From positions 62,001-126,000 of the forward strand of contig JADCGL010000003.1 in the NCBI GenBank assembly GCA_020248985.1: 64,000 bases of DNA, given 5' to 3'. The translations under genes and the position numbers were made by a program. The notes beneath the pieces were generated by a model. The model searched no databases. It was not told where the DNA came from and worked only from the letters and a program-made list of their open reading frames with translations. Positions within the stretch are counted from its first letter, which is position 1; each line of letters begins with the position of its first letter. The stretch is from Telmatospirillum sp. (GTDB lineage: Bacteria > Pseudomonadota > Alphaproteobacteria > CACIAM-22H2). Below, in pieces: positions 18,255 through 26,991 of this stretch.

Positions 18255-19238
18255 TCAGTTCGTCGGCGCAGGTGCCGGCCCTGCGGGCGGGCCGCCCGGT
18301 GTGCCGCCCAAACCGCCGCCGCCTGGCGCGCCGCCCAGACCGCCGCCGCCGGCAGGACCGCCGCCGCCGGCAGGACCGCCGCCAGGTGCACCGCCCCCGG
18401 GAGCACCGCCAAAGCCGCCGCTGCCCGGCGGGCCGCCTAAGCCGCCGCCGCCAGGTGCACCACCAAGACCACCACCGCCCGGCGGACCGCCCAAGCCGCC
18501 GCCACCGGGTGCGCCGCCCAGACCACCGCCCGGCGCACCGAGTCCACCGCCAGGCGCGCCAAGTCCGCCACCGAGGCCGCCACCCGGGCCGCCCAAACCA
18601 CCACCCGGACCACCGATTCCACCGCCCGGGCCGCCTAAACCGCCGCCGGGACCGCCAAGTCCGCCGCCAGGGCCACCCAAGCCACCGCCCGGACCACCAA
18701 GGCCACCGCCTGGGCCGCCCAAACCGCCGCCGGGTCCACCCAAACCGCCCCCTGGGCCGCCCAAACCGCCGCCAGGTGCGCCTATTCCGCCGCCAGGGCC
18801 ACCGGGACCGCCGCCCGGGCCACCGGGCGCACCGCCGAGACCGGGCGGACCGCCGCCAAGACCGGGAGCGCCGCCAAGACCGGGGGCGCCGCCGCCGACG
18901 CCAGGCGGGCCACCACCCAAACCAGGCGGACCGCCGCCAATTCCAGGTGGACCGCCGCCGATTCCGGGCGGGCCACCACCCAAACCGGGCGGGCCGCCGC
19001 CAATGCCGGGAGGACCGCCGCCGGGCGGGCCGCCAAAACCGCCGGGTGCACCGCCGGGTCCCGGCGGGCGCGGGGGTGGGCCACCGGGGGGCGGTGCGCC
19101 GCCGGGCGGACCGCCACTCGGCGGGCCACCGCTCGGCGGCGGGGGCGGACCGCCCGAAGGCGGGGCTTGGGCATAAAGCGTGCCCGCAGCGATCAGAACC
19201 AGAGCCGTCGTCGCAGCCAGAAGTGCGCGCGTGCGCAT
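18255..19238 (-). CDS. Secreted Gly/Pro-rich repeat protein
   Basis: A 327-residue protein with a clean Sec signal peptide (MRTRALLAATTALVLIAAG, cleavage after AQA near 24). The rest is almost entirely Gly and Pro with Leu/Ile/Ala: an N-terminal GGPP region, a central run of LGGPGGG heptads, and a C-terminal GGGGLGGAPG part. No catalytic residues or Cys occur. The minus frame is preferred over the long open plus frame because it has the signal peptide and sits in line with the TolC-like lipoprotein gene. Such composition suggests a surface or matrix structural protein; I recognise no family. Confidence 0.7.
   Translation of the reverse strand: MRTRALLAATTALVLIAAGTLYAQAPPSGGPPPPPSGGPPSGGPPGGAPPPGGPPPRPPGPGGAPGGFGGPPGGGPPGIGGGPPGLGGGPPGIGGGPPGIGGGPPGLGGGPPGVGGGAPGLGGAPGLGGGPPGLGGAPGGPGGGPGGPGGGIGAPGGGLGGPGGGLGGPGGGLGGPGGGLGGPGGGLGGPGGGLGGPGGGLGGPGGGIGGPGGGLGGPGGGLGGGLGAPGGGLGAPGGGLGGAPGGGGLGGPPGGGGLGGAPGGGGLGGPPGSGGFGGAPGGGAPGGGPAGGGGPAGGGGLGGAPGGGGLGGTPGGPPAGPAPAPTN
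18580..18790 (-). repeat. Tandem 21-bp coding repeat (LGGPGGG units)
   Basis: About ten imperfect 21-base units encode LGGPGGG heptads in the Gly-rich protein. Silent changes differ between units while the amino acids stay the same, so the repeat is kept at protein level rather than being a fresh expansion. Both strands are open in phase here, which produces a false Pro-rich frame on the plus strand. Confidence 0.8.
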
Positions 19239-19325
19239 GGCGAATCCCCCCAACGCGGGTCGATGCAAAATGCAAAGCTTCGTAAAATGTAATCCCGGTC
19301 TGAAATATTGTCTCGGGATAAATGC

Positions 19326-19348
19326 CTGACTCGCTCGAAAGCGGTCAG
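19326..19348 (-). terminator. Hairpin after metW, probable terminator
   Basis: Minus strand: stem CTGAC-CGCT / AGCG-(A)-GTCAG capped by a TTCG tetraloop, about 20 bases after the metW stop. The following sequence is only moderately T-rich. A second, weaker ATCCCG/CGGGAT stem follows at about 19288-19320. Confidence 0.45.
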
Positions 19349-19368
19349 AATTCCCGCAACGGCGTGTG

Positions 19369-20019
19369 TCAGCCGCCGCGCGTCAGCACGAACAGGCCTT
19401 GTTCGCCGAGCAGGTTGGCCAAGCGCCCGGGCGCCTGCAGGCCTTTGGGGCGGCCAACGGAGTCGAGCACCATGGCTTGCTCGATCGTGACGTCGAGTGC
19501 GCGGCACAGATCGACGAAATCGTCGAGCGTGCAGAGGTGGATATTCGGCGTTTCGTACCAAGCCGAGGTCAGCGTGCCGGTGACCGGCATCTTGCCCCCG
19601 AACAGCAGGCGCAGCCGCACATGCCAGACGCCGAAATTGGGAAACGACACGATCGCGCGGCGCGAGATGCGCACAAGATGCTCGAGCACCGCCTTGGGAT
19701 CCCACGTCGCCTGCAAAGTCTGCGACAGGATCGCGTAGTCGAAACCGCGCGTGGGGTAGTCTTTGAGGTCGGTGTCGGCGTCGCCCTGCACGACCGACAG
19801 GCCTTGCGCCACGCACGCATTGACGCCCGCCTGGCTGATCTCGATGCCGCGCGCATCGACGTTTTTTTCGTGCGCGAGATAGTCGAGCAAAGCGCCGTCG
19901 CCGCAGCCGATGTCGAGCACGCGGCTGCCCGGCTCGATCATCTCGGCGATCGCCTGCAGATCGACGCGGATCGAGGCGCGCGGGCGCCCCTGTGCGGCCA
20001 ACGGCAAAGGTCCGGTCAT
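19369..20019 (-). CDS. metW: MetW methyltransferase-like protein
   Basis: Partner of MetX in methionine synthesis of many proteobacteria; a SAM-dependent methyltransferase fold. The product is 216 residues. SAM motif I is VLDIGCGDG at about 34-42, and the family-typical [20 protein letters not shown] and [12 protein letters not shown] follow. Its start overlaps the metX stop by four bases (ATGA), as expected for the metXW pair. Recent work in other species shows MetW can be needed for MetX activity; that is family knowledge. Confidence 0.93.
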   Translation of the reverse strand: MTGPLPLAAQGRPRASIRVDLQAIAEMIEPGSRVLDIGCGDGALLDYLAHEKNVDARGIEISQAGVNACVAQGLSVVQGDADTDLKDYPTRGFDYAILSQTLQATWDPKAVLEHLVRISRRAIVSFPNFGVWHVRLRLLFGGKMPVTGTLTSAWYETPNIHLCTLDDFVDLCRALDVTIEQAMVLDSVGRPKGLQAPGRLANLLGEQGLFVLTRGG

Positions 20020-21191
20020 TTGAATTTCAGACCCCGATGTTCGGCCGCCCCGTTGAGGAAACCGCCGAGCACGGCATGGAACTCCGGCTCGTCGAGCAGG
20101 AACGCGTCGTGGCCCTTGTCGGAGACGATCTCGACGAACGAGACATTGGCCGCCGCGGCATTAAGCGCATGCACAAGGGCACGGCTTTCGGACGTCGGGA
20201 ACAGCCAGTCGGACGTGAAGCTCACCACGCAAAAGCGCGTCTTCGTGCCTTCGAAAGCCGCGGCAAGGCTGCCGCCATGCTCGGCCTGCAGATCGAAATA
20301 ATCCATCGCGCGCGTGATGTAGAGATAGGAATTGGCATCGAAGCGATCGACGAAGGTCGAGCCTTGATGGCGCAGATAGCTCTCGACCTGGAAATCGGCG
20401 TCGAAGCCGTAGGAGAGCTGCGCGCGGTCCTGCAGCTTGCGGCCGAATTTGCGATGGAGCGCCGTCTCGGACAGGTACGTGATGTGCGCAGCCATGCGCG
20501 CCACGGCGAGGCCGCGCTGCGGCTGCGTGCCGGCGGCCTGGTAAGCCCCGCCGTTCCATTGCGGATCGGCCATGATCGCCTGGCGGCCGACTTCGTGGAA
20601 CGCGATGTTCTGCGCCGAATGGCGATAGGACGTGGCGACGGGGACGGCCGCAAAGACGCGCTCGGGATAGGCCGAGCACCATTCCAGCACCTGCATGCCG
20701 CCCATCGAGCCGCCGATCACGCAGAACAGTTTGTCGATGCCGAGATGGTCGATCAGGCGCGCTTGCGCCTTGACCATGTCGCCGATCGTGATGACCGGAA
20801 AAGCGAGACCGTAAGGCTGGCCGGTGGCCGGATCGAGATCCTTGGGGCCCGTGGTGCCCATGCAGCCGCCGAGCACGTTCGCGCACACGATGAAGTAGCG
20901 GTCCGTGTCGAGCAACTTGCCCGGCCCGACGATCGCCTCCCACCAGCCAGGCTTGCCGGTGACGGGATGGCGGTCGGCCACGAAATGGTCGCCGGTCAAT
21001 GCGTGGCAAACCAGAATGCCGTTCGATTTCTCGGCATTCAGCGTACCGTAGGTCTGGTAGGCGACTGTCACGGGCCCAAGCTCGACGCCGGAATCGAGGC
21101 GCAAGGGATCGCTTGCCGGAATCACGAAGCGTTTGCCGGTGAACGACGCTGCAGCACTGTCGAGGGTCGTGATGCTGGGATGTGCGGTCAA
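20016..21191 (-). CDS. metX: Homoserine O-acyltransferase MetX
   Basis: Alpha/beta hydrolase that acylates homoserine as the first committed step to methionine. From the TTG at 21191 the product is 391 residues, the usual length. Visible marks are [12 protein letters not shown], the nucleophile S162 in [14 protein letters not shown] with the acid, and SDKGHDAFL with the catalytic His. There is no in-frame ATG or GTG before the conserved core; TTGs at 21191, 21221 and 21359 are the only options, and the two longer forms add non-conserved sequence. Whether the acyl donor is acetyl- or succinyl-CoA is not decided here. Confidence 0.9.
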   Translation of the reverse strand: MTAHPSITTLDSAAASFTGKRFVIPASDPLRLDSGVELGPVTVAYQTYGTLNAEKSNGILVCHALTGDHFVADRHPVTGKPGWWEAIVGPGKLLDTDRYFIVCANVLGGCMGTTGPKDLDPATGQPYGLAFPVITIGDMVKAQARLIDHLGIDKLFCVIGGSMGGMQVLEWCSAYPERVFAAVPVATSYRHSAQNIAFHEVGRQAIMADPQWNGGAYQAAGTQPQRGLAVARMAAHITYLSETALHRKFGRKLQDRAQLSYGFDADFQVESYLRHQGSTFVDRFDANSYLYITRAMDYFDLQAEHGGSLAAAFEGTKTRFCVVSFTSDWLFPTSESRALVHALNAAAANVSFVEIVSDKGHDAFLLDEPEFHAVLGGFLNGAAEHRGLKFK

Positions 21192-21378
21192 GGGTTCGGT
21201 GCCAAGGGATCGGGGGAACAAAGCGGGCGAAACATGGGCCAAGCGGCAGGCGGATTCAAGCGCTTGCTGCGGCAGAGGCGTGCTGGGGGTGCAAGGGGGC
21301 AATTGTATTGCGCGGTGCGACGGCGCTGGGCTATGGCTTGTGCGCCCATCATGACCCAATTCCGATGACCCGCTTCCG

Positions 21379-22272
21379 ATGACTCAGGCGCCTGCTTCGC
21401 TCGCCGACCTGCGCCGTCGCCTCGATGCGATCGACGACCGCCTCCTCGACCAGCTCATGGAGCGCGCGCGCGTGATGGAAGACGTGCGCGCCGCCAAAGC
21501 CGCCGATGCCAAAGCTGCCGATGAGGGGCCGAGCCCGCGCCTCGCACGGCCCGGGCGCGAATTGGCGATCCTGCGCCGGCTTGTGGCGCGCATCCAAGGC
21601 CCGCTGCCGCCGGGCCTAGTGGTTCGGCTGTGGCGCGACATCATGACGAGCTTCACGCGCCTGCAAGGCGCTTTTTCGGTGGTGGTCCTCGACACGCCGT
21701 CCGCCGAGCGCGCCAAACCGCCCGCACAGCTGATGGGCTTGGCACGCCGCCATTACGGCCAAGCCACACCGCTTTTGACCGCAAGCTCGCCCGCCCAGCT
21801 GATTGCGCGCCTCGACGATGGGCGCGCGCAATTGGGCCTTTTGCCCACGCCCGAAGACACGCCCGATCTCAATTGGTGGCGCAATCTGGCGCCCGGCGGC
21901 CTGCAGGTGCTGGCCCGCTTGCCGATCGACGGGCGCGAAACACAGCCCGGCGCGTTTGTTGTCGGGCGCCAGAATTTCGAAGAATCGGGTGCCGATCGCG
22001 GCCTGCTCGCGGTCGCACCCGACATCGAAGCAAGCCGCGCCAAGCTTGTGCGGATGCTGACCGATGCGGGCTTGAGCCCGGTCGGCATCATCGCCGAAAC
22101 GCCGGTCGGCGGCCGGCCGCTGTTCTTGATCGTCAACGAGGCTTATGTCGCCCCCGGCGACGCAAGGCTCGCGAATTTGGCCGGCGCAGGCGTGCGCACG
22201 AGTGTCGCGGGCGGCTACGGCGTGCCGCTCGACCTGGCCTTGGACCAGCCTTTGAAGGGAGTTCCTGCATGA
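21379..22272 (+). CDS. Chorismate mutase with a C-terminal extension domain
   Basis: The N-terminal 85 residues form an AroQ-type chorismate mutase helix bundle ([26 protein letters not shown], then helices to [13 protein letters not shown]). The remaining 200 residues have alternating strands and helices and resemble a prephenate-dehydratase-like fold, but the TRF catalytic motif of dehydratases is absent. It probably converts chorismate to prephenate. The gene overlaps the next by four bases and heads a set with an aminotransferase and a prephenate-type dehydrogenase, which supports a role in phenylalanine/tyrosine synthesis. It is divergent from metX. Confidence 0.82.
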   Translation: MTQAPASLADLRRRLDAIDDRLLDQLMERARVMEDVRAAKAADAKAADEGPSPRLARPGRELAILRRLVARIQGPLPPGLVVRLWRDIMTSFTRLQGAFSVVVLDTPSAERAKPPAQLMGLARRHYGQATPLLTASSPAQLIARLDDGRAQLGLLPTPEDTPDLNWWRNLAPGGLQVLARLPIDGRETQPGAFVVGRQNFEESGADRGLLAVAPDIEASRAKLVRMLTDAGLSPVGIIAETPVGGRPLFLIVNEAYVAPGDARLANLAGAGVRTSVAGGYGVPLDLALDQPLKGVPA

Positions 22273-23357
22273 CGTCGCCTGTGCCGCGCCCCGGCATTCT
22301 CGAGATCAAGCCCTATGTCGGCGGCAAGTCGAGCGCGGCGGGATCGCAGAAGCCGATCAAACTCTCCTCGAACGAAGGCGCACTCGGGCCGTCGCCCAAA
22401 GCCATTGCCGCCGCCGCAGCAGCAGCGGCCGAAATGCACCGCTATCCCGACAGCCAATCGACCGCCTTGCGGGCGGCCATCGGCAAGCGCTTTTCGCTCG
22501 ATCCCGCGCGCATCGTGTGCGGCTCGGGCTCGGACGAGCTGATTGCATTGCTCGTCAAAGCCTATGCCGGGCCCGGCGACGAGGTGCTCTACAGCCAATA
22601 CGGCTTCACGATGTACCCGATCTCCGCGCTTACCGTGGGGGCGACGCCCGTCTGGGCGCCCGAGCAGGGCTATCGCACCGACATCGACGCGCTGATCGCC
22701 AAGGCGGGGCCGAAGACCAAAATCTGTTTCCTTGCCAATCCCAACAACCCGACCGGCTCCTACGTGACGGGTGCCGACATCAAGCGCCTGCGCGACCGCC
22801 TGCCGCCGCACACGCTGCTGGTGATCGATGCGGCCTATGCCGAATATGTGAGCCGCAACGACTATTCGGCCGGCGTCGAGACCGTGGACGGCAGCGACAA
22901 TACGGTGATGCTGCGAACCTTCTCGAAGATGTTTGCACTCGGCGGCATGCGTCTGGGCTGGGCCTATTGCCCGCCCGCGATCGTGGACGTGCTCGACCGC
23001 GTGCGCGGCCCCTTCAATGTGGGTGCTGCCGCGCAGGCCGCCGGCGTTGCGGCCCTCGAAGATCTCGCCTTCCAGGACCGGGTGCGCGCGCACAACGACC
23101 GCGTGCTGCCGTGGTTCGTGGGCGAATGCGAAAAGCTCGGCCTTTCGACATTGCCCTCGGTCGGCAATTTCGTGATGGTGCGCTTCCCCGATGCGCCTGC
23201 GAAAAGCGCGGCGGCGGCCAACGAGTTTCTGATGGCGCGTGCGATCATTCCGCGTGCGGTCGCCAATTACGGCCTGCCGGAATTCCTGCGCTTCACGATC
23301 GGCACCGACGAAGAAATGAAAGCCGTCGTCGCGGCACTCGGCGAGTTCCTCAAGTGA
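22269..23357 (+). CDS. hisC: Histidinol-phosphate / aromatic aminotransferase
   Basis: Class I/II PLP aminotransferase of the HisC family, 362 residues. The PLP lysine is K220 in RTFSKMFALGGMRLGW; other marks are SSNEGALGPSP, ANPNNPTGSYV and the C-terminal FLRFTIGT. The start ATG lies in the upstream stop (ATGA) and the stop overlaps the next GTG start. Position between chorismate mutase and a TyrA/TyrC dehydrogenase suggests that it also, or mainly, transaminates prephenate or phenylpyruvate; HisC enzymes in this setting are often dual-function. Confidence 0.9.
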   Translation: MTSPVPRPGILEIKPYVGGKSSAAGSQKPIKLSSNEGALGPSPKAIAAAAAAAAEMHRYPDSQSTALRAAIGKRFSLDPARIVCGSGSDELIALLVKAYAGPGDEVLYSQYGFTMYPISALTVGATPVWAPEQGYRTDIDALIAKAGPKTKICFLANPNNPTGSYVTGADIKRLRDRLPPHTLLVIDAAYAEYVSRNDYSAGVETVDGSDNTVMLRTFSKMFALGGMRLGWAYCPPAIVDVLDRVRGPFNVGAAAQAAGVAALEDLAFQDRVRAHNDRVLPWFVGECEKLGLSTLPSVGNFVMVRFPDAPAKSAAAANEFLMARAIIPRAVANYGLPEFLRFTIGTDEEMKAVVAALGEFLK

Positions 23358-24235
23358 GACCCGTCGTCGGCACGCTGGCGATCATCGGCTGCGGGCTGAT
23401 CGGCTCGTCGATCGCGCGCGCGGCGCGGCGCGGCAATGCCGCTGCGCGCATCGTTGTGTGCGATGCCGATGCGGGTGCGCGCCGCGCAATCGCCAAGCTC
23501 GGTTTTGCCGACGCGATCGTGGCCTCGCCCGCGAAGGCCGTGGCCAAAGCCGACATGGTCGTGCTGTGCACGCCGATGTCGACCTATGCTGCGATCGGAC
23601 GCGCGATCGGCTCCAAGCTCAAAGCCGGCGCAGTTCTCACCGACGCGGGCTCGGTCAAGCGGGCCGCACAAGATCGCCTCGCACCGTTCGTGCCGCGCGG
23701 CGTGCATCTTGTTCCGGCCCATCCTGTCGCGGGGACCGAGAATTCGGGGCCCGAAGCAGGCTTTGCCGAATTGTTCGACGGGCGCTGGTGCATCGTGACG
23801 CCGGTCGCGGGCACGCCCAAACTGGCGACCAAAAAGGTCGAGGCCTTGTGGACGCGCCTCGGCAGCAAAGTTGCCGTGATGACGCCCGAGCACCACGACC
23901 GCGTGCTCGCCATCACGAGCCACGTGCCGCATCTGATCGCCTACACGATCGTTAACACGGCGAGCGACCTCGAAGGTACTTTGCGCGCCGAAGTGATCCG
24001 CTATTCGGCCTCGGGCTTCCGCGATTTCACGCGCGTGGCCGCCTCGAGCCCGGTCATGTGGCGCGACATCTTCCTCGCCAACAAAGACGCCGTGCTCGAA
24101 ATGCTGGGCCGTCTCTACGAAGACATCGCGCTGCTGCAGAAGGCGATCCGCCACGACGAGGGCGACACGCTGGAGCGGCTGTTCGCCAAGGCGCGCCACA
24201 TCAGGCGCAGCGTCGTCGCCGCCAAGCAGGACTAG
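23354..24235 (+). CDS. tyrC: Prephenate / arogenate (cyclohexadienyl) dehydrogenase
   Basis: NAD(P)-dependent dehydrogenase of tyrosine synthesis, 293 residues from a GTG start (GTGA overlap with hisC). The Rossmann motif is IIGCGLIGSS at 10-19, and the substrate region has AHPVAGTENSGPEAGF with the conserved His. A FLANKDAVLEML helix region and a basic C-terminal tail follow. The stop codon directly abuts the stop codon of the convergent trmB. Confidence 0.92.
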   Translation: MRPVVGTLAIIGCGLIGSSIARAARRGNAAARIVVCDADAGARRAIAKLGFADAIVASPAKAVAKADMVVLCTPMSTYAAIGRAIGSKLKAGAVLTDAGSVKRAAQDRLAPFVPRGVHLVPAHPVAGTENSGPEAGFAELFDGRWCIVTPVAGTPKLATKKVEALWTRLGSKVAVMTPEHHDRVLAITSHVPHLIAYTIVNTASDLEGTLRAEVIRYSASGFRDFTRVAASSPVMWRDIFLANKDAVLEMLGRLYEDIALLQKAIRHDEGDTLERLFAKARHIRRSVVAAKQD

Positions 24236-24958
24236 CTAGAGGCGTACATAGCGCAGGATCGTCGCCTTGCGCCCTTGCAGGCGCGCTTTGGCGGCGTAAC
24301 GCGTTTCGATGGCGTCTTGCGGATAGAGGCGCCAATCGTCGGCGGTGCGCGCGGTCCACGCAAACGCCGGATGCGCCTTCATCGCGACGAGCATCCACAG
24401 TAGATAGGGCTCGTCGTCGGTCGCAAGGCGCAGCTCGGCCCCCGGCTTCAAGAGCCGTGCCGCTTCGTCGAGGAACGGCGGCGCGATCAAACGGCGCTTG
24501 TGGTGGCGCTGCTTGGGCCACGGATCGGGATGGAGCACGAACATCTTTTCGAGCGACGCGTCGGGCAAACCGGCGAACAGATCGCGCGCGTCGCCCTGAT
24601 AGACCCGCACGTTCGTGAGGTTGCGCTGCTCGAGATGGCGCACGGCGGCGACCACGCCGTTCACGAACGGCTCAGCGCCGATCAACGCGACGTCGGGATT
24701 GTTAGCGGCCTGGTGGGCCAAATGTTCGCCGCCGCCGAATCCGATTTCGAACCACAAAGCGCGCGGCACGAAGCCGAACAAGGCGGGGATATCGAGCTTG
24801 CTGTCGGCGCGGATTTCGTAGGCCGGCAAGGCCCGGTCGATCAGACCCTTTTGGCTCGGCTTGAGCTTGCGCCCGTGCCGCCGGCCGTAGGAATGCACAA
24901 GGCGCCGGGGTTCGCCCGGCGCCTTGTCGTTTCCGTCGCGATCCGCTTCGTCGATCAA
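24236..24958 (-). CDS. trmB: tRNA (guanine-N7)-methyltransferase
   Basis: SAM-dependent enzyme that makes m7G46 in tRNA variable loops. The product is 240 residues from a TTG overlapping the metK stop (TTGA), which fits the coupling style of this genome; a GTG at 24898 would give 220 residues starting [11 protein letters not shown]. Family marks are [26 protein letters not shown] (SAM motif), [18 protein letters not shown] and [13 protein letters not shown]. The start is therefore uncertain, the identity is not. Confidence 0.92.
   Translation of the reverse strand: MIDEADRDGNDKAPGEPRRLVHSYGRRHGRKLKPSQKGLIDRALPAYEIRADSKLDIPALFGFVPRALWFEIGFGGGEHLAHQAANNPDVALIGAEPFVNGVVAAVRHLEQRNLTNVRVYQGDARDLFAGLPDASLEKMFVLHPDPWPKQRHHKRRLIAPPFLDEAARLLKPGAELRLATDDEPYLLWMLVAMKAHPAFAWTARTADDWRLYPQDAIETRYAAKARLQGRKATILRYVRL
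24897..24927 (-). terminator. Strong hairpin between metK and trmB
   Basis: A perfect 13-bp GC-rich stem (ACAAGGCGCCGGG / complement) with a 5-base loop lies about 28 bases after the metK stop. There is no T-run on either side, so it may be a Rho-assisted stop, an RNA stabiliser or a block to trmB translation. It overlaps the alternative GTG start of trmB. Confidence 0.4.
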
Positions 24959-26169
24959 CGCGCGCCGAACGCCTTGCGCAGATCCTTGACGAGGTCGGTC
25001 TTTTCCCACGAGAAGCCGCCGTCCTTTTCGGGCGCGCGGCCGAAATGGCCGTACGACGACGTGCGGCGATAGATCGGCTTGTTGAGGCCCAGATGCTCGC
25101 GAATGCCGCGCGGCGTCAGGTTCACAAGCTCCTGCAGCACCTTCGAGAGCTTGGCTTCGTCCACCTGGCTGGTGCCGTCGGTGTCGACATAGACCGACAG
25201 CGGCTTCGCCACGCCGATCGCGTAGGAGAGCTGGATCGTGCAGCGGTCGGCAAGACCGGCAGCGACCACGTTCTTGGCGAGATAGCGCGCGACATAGGCG
25301 GCCGAACGGTCGACCTTCGTCGGGTCCTTGCCCGAGAAGGCGCCGCCGCCGTGCGGAGCCGCACCGCCGTAGGTGTCGACGATGATCTTGCGGCCCGTGA
25401 GGCCGCAATCGCCGTCCGGACCGCCGATCACGAAGTTGCCGGTCGGGTTCACGTAGAACTCGTTCTCCGGAATCTTCCAGCCCTTGGGCAGAACGGCCTG
25501 CACATAGGGGCGCACGATTTCGCGCACGTCGTCCTGGTCGACCTTGGCCGAATGCTGCGTCGAGACGACGATGGCCGTCGCTTCGACCGGCTTGCCGTTG
25601 ACGTAGCGCAGCGTGACCTGGCTCTTGGCGTCGGGCTCGAGATACTTCTCTTTGCCCGAATGGCGCGCTTCGGCCATCAGGCGCAGGATGTTGTGCGAGT
25701 ACTGCAACGGGGCCGGCATCAGTTCCGGCGTTTCGTTCGTGGCGTAGCCGAACATGATGCCCTGGTCGCCGGCACCTTCGTCCTTGTTGCCCTTGGCGTC
25801 CACGCCCATGGCGATGTCGGCCGACTGGCCGTGCAGATGGACCTGCACCTTGGCCTTCTTCCAGTGGAAGCCCTTCTGCTCGTAGCCGATCTCGCGCACG
25901 GCGCCGCGCGCAAGCTTCTCGATCACGTCGGCATTGACCTTGCCGCCCTTCAGCATCGGCGCCTTGGGACCGCACTTCTTCGCATCGAGGCGGACTTCGC
26001 CCGCAATCACGATGCGGTTGGTCGTCACCAGCGTTTCGCACGCCACGCGCGCGTAGGGGTCGAGACCCAGGAACGCATCGACGACCGCGTCGGAGATGCG
26101 GTCGGACACCTTGTCCGGGTGGCCTTCGGAAACGGATTCGCTGGTGAAAACAAACTCGCCCTTGCGCAT
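24955..26169 (-). CDS. metK: S-adenosylmethionine synthetase
   Basis: Makes SAM from methionine and ATP. The product is 404 residues, with the N-terminal [14 protein letters not shown], the loop [12 protein letters not shown], the P-loop-like [19 protein letters not shown], and the family C-terminus with YGHFGR. The ATG at 26169 is preceded by GGAGGAAA, a strong ribosome site. The 184-base leader holds a TTGACG -35-like box but no clear -10, and I could not fit it to a known SAM riboswitch class. It lies downstream of an XRE regulator on the same strand. Confidence 0.97.
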   Translation of the reverse strand: MRKGEFVFTSESVSEGHPDKVSDRISDAVVDAFLGLDPYARVACETLVTTNRIVIAGEVRLDAKKCGPKAPMLKGGKVNADVIEKLARGAVREIGYEQKGFHWKKAKVQVHLHGQSADIAMGVDAKGNKDEGAGDQGIMFGYATNETPELMPAPLQYSHNILRLMAEARHSGKEKYLEPDAKSQVTLRYVNGKPVEATAIVVSTQHSAKVDQDDVREIVRPYVQAVLPKGWKIPENEFYVNPTGNFVIGGPDGDCGLTGRKIIVDTYGGAAPHGGGAFSGKDPTKVDRSAAYVARYLAKNVVAAGLADRCTIQLSYAIGVAKPLSVYVDTDGTSQVDEAKLSKVLQELVNLTPRGIREHLGLNKPIYRRTSSYGHFGRAPEKDGGFSWEKTDLVKDLRKAFGAR

Positions 26170-26353
26170 GGGCTTTCCTCCGAAATGGGATCAGGGATCA
26201 GAACGTTCGAGCGGCCGACAACGCGCGCGACTCGGAAGCTATTTCCCGAACCGAACGCGAAAACTGCGGTCTTTTGGCAAGGATCGTCCGGCGCGTCAAC
26301 AGACAAGCGGCCCGCAAGCTGGTGCCGCCCCCGGGATCGCAGCCGAATCGCGT

Positions 26354-26893
26354 CTATTTCGCGTTTTTCTTGGCTTTGTTGGTCGAGCCGACCGGCCGGC
26401 CGCGGCGCGGGCGTGCCAAAGCCGTCGGGCTGTTGCCGCCGATCGCGCGGATGGCACTGACCATGTTCTGGCGCAGCTTGCGGTCTTCGATATCGTAATA
26501 GGCGCGCACGAGCTCGATCGTTTCGCGCCGCACGAGCGGGTCGATCTGGTAGGTCGGCACGCGCCCGTCGGCGAGACCCTGGATGTGCTTGCGGCCATAG
26601 GCGGCGACGGCGCTCGGCATCTCGTCGAAGAAATACTGCACGTTCGTATCGAGGGCGCGTGCTGCTTCGTAGAGGCGCGAGGCCGACATGCGGTTGGCGC
26701 CGCGCTCGTTCTTCTGGATCTGCTGGAACGTCACGCCGAGCAGGCGGCCCACTTCCTGCTGCGACAGACCCAGGATCGTGCGGCGCTCGCGCAGCCGGTT
26801 CCCGACATGCACGTCGATCGGATTCGCGCCCGGCGACGCGCGCTTGCGCCGACCGCGCGCCGCTGCTGCAGTCGGTTTCTTCTTTTCGGCCAT
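26354..26893 (-). CDS. XRE-family regulator with C-terminal AT-hook
   Basis: DNA-binding regulator of 179 residues. Residues 30-90 are a Cro/C1-type helix-turn-helix (LSQQEVGRLLGVTFQQIQKNE). The middle (about 120-155) is helical and resembles the dimer region of MucR-independent rhizobial XRE proteins. The tail carries PRRGRPVGS (162-170), an AT-hook core for minor-groove binding of AT DNA, within a very basic end. The upstream region has a palindrome over its own -10 box, so autoregulation is likely. Next gene downstream is metK. Confidence 0.85.
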   Translation of the reverse strand: MAEKKKPTAAAARGRRKRASPGANPIDVHVGNRLRERRTILGLSQQEVGRLLGVTFQQIQKNERGANRMSASRLYEAARALDTNVQYFFDEMPSAVAAYGRKHIQGLADGRVPTYQIDPLVRRETIELVRAYYDIEDRKLRQNMVSAIRAIGGNSPTALARPRRGRPVGSTNKAKKNAK

Positions 26894-26932
26894 TGCTCAA
26901 CTCTCCCGTCGCGGAACTGGACTCGTCGTCGG

Positions 26933-26946
26933 ACTACATTTGTAGT
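26933..26946 (-). promoter_or_regulatory. Palindromic operator over the promoter of the XRE gene
   Basis: ACTACA-TT-TGTAGT is a perfect 14-bp inverted repeat about 40 bases before the regulator's start. On the minus strand it overlaps a predicted -10 (TACAAA) spaced 17 bases from a -35 TTGCGC. The placement is typical for an autorepressor site. Confidence 0.55.
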
Positions 26947-26991
26947 TACTGCGAACATCGCGCGCAATCGAAGTCCTTGGCGACAAAAAAC

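Noticed and set aside
18580-18790. Possible CRISPR-like repeat
   Set aside because: The units are contiguous 21-base coding repeats with no spacers and no cas genes nearby.
18136-19176. Pro-rich protein on the plus strand
   Set aside because: It arises from in-phase GGN/CCN repeats; it lacks a signal peptide or a sensible N-terminus, whereas the minus frame has both signal peptide and operon context. Kept only as a low-interest finding.
26170-26353. SAM riboswitch before metK
   Set aside because: I could not match the leader to the SAM-II or SAM/SAH patterns I know; a covariance-model search would settle it.
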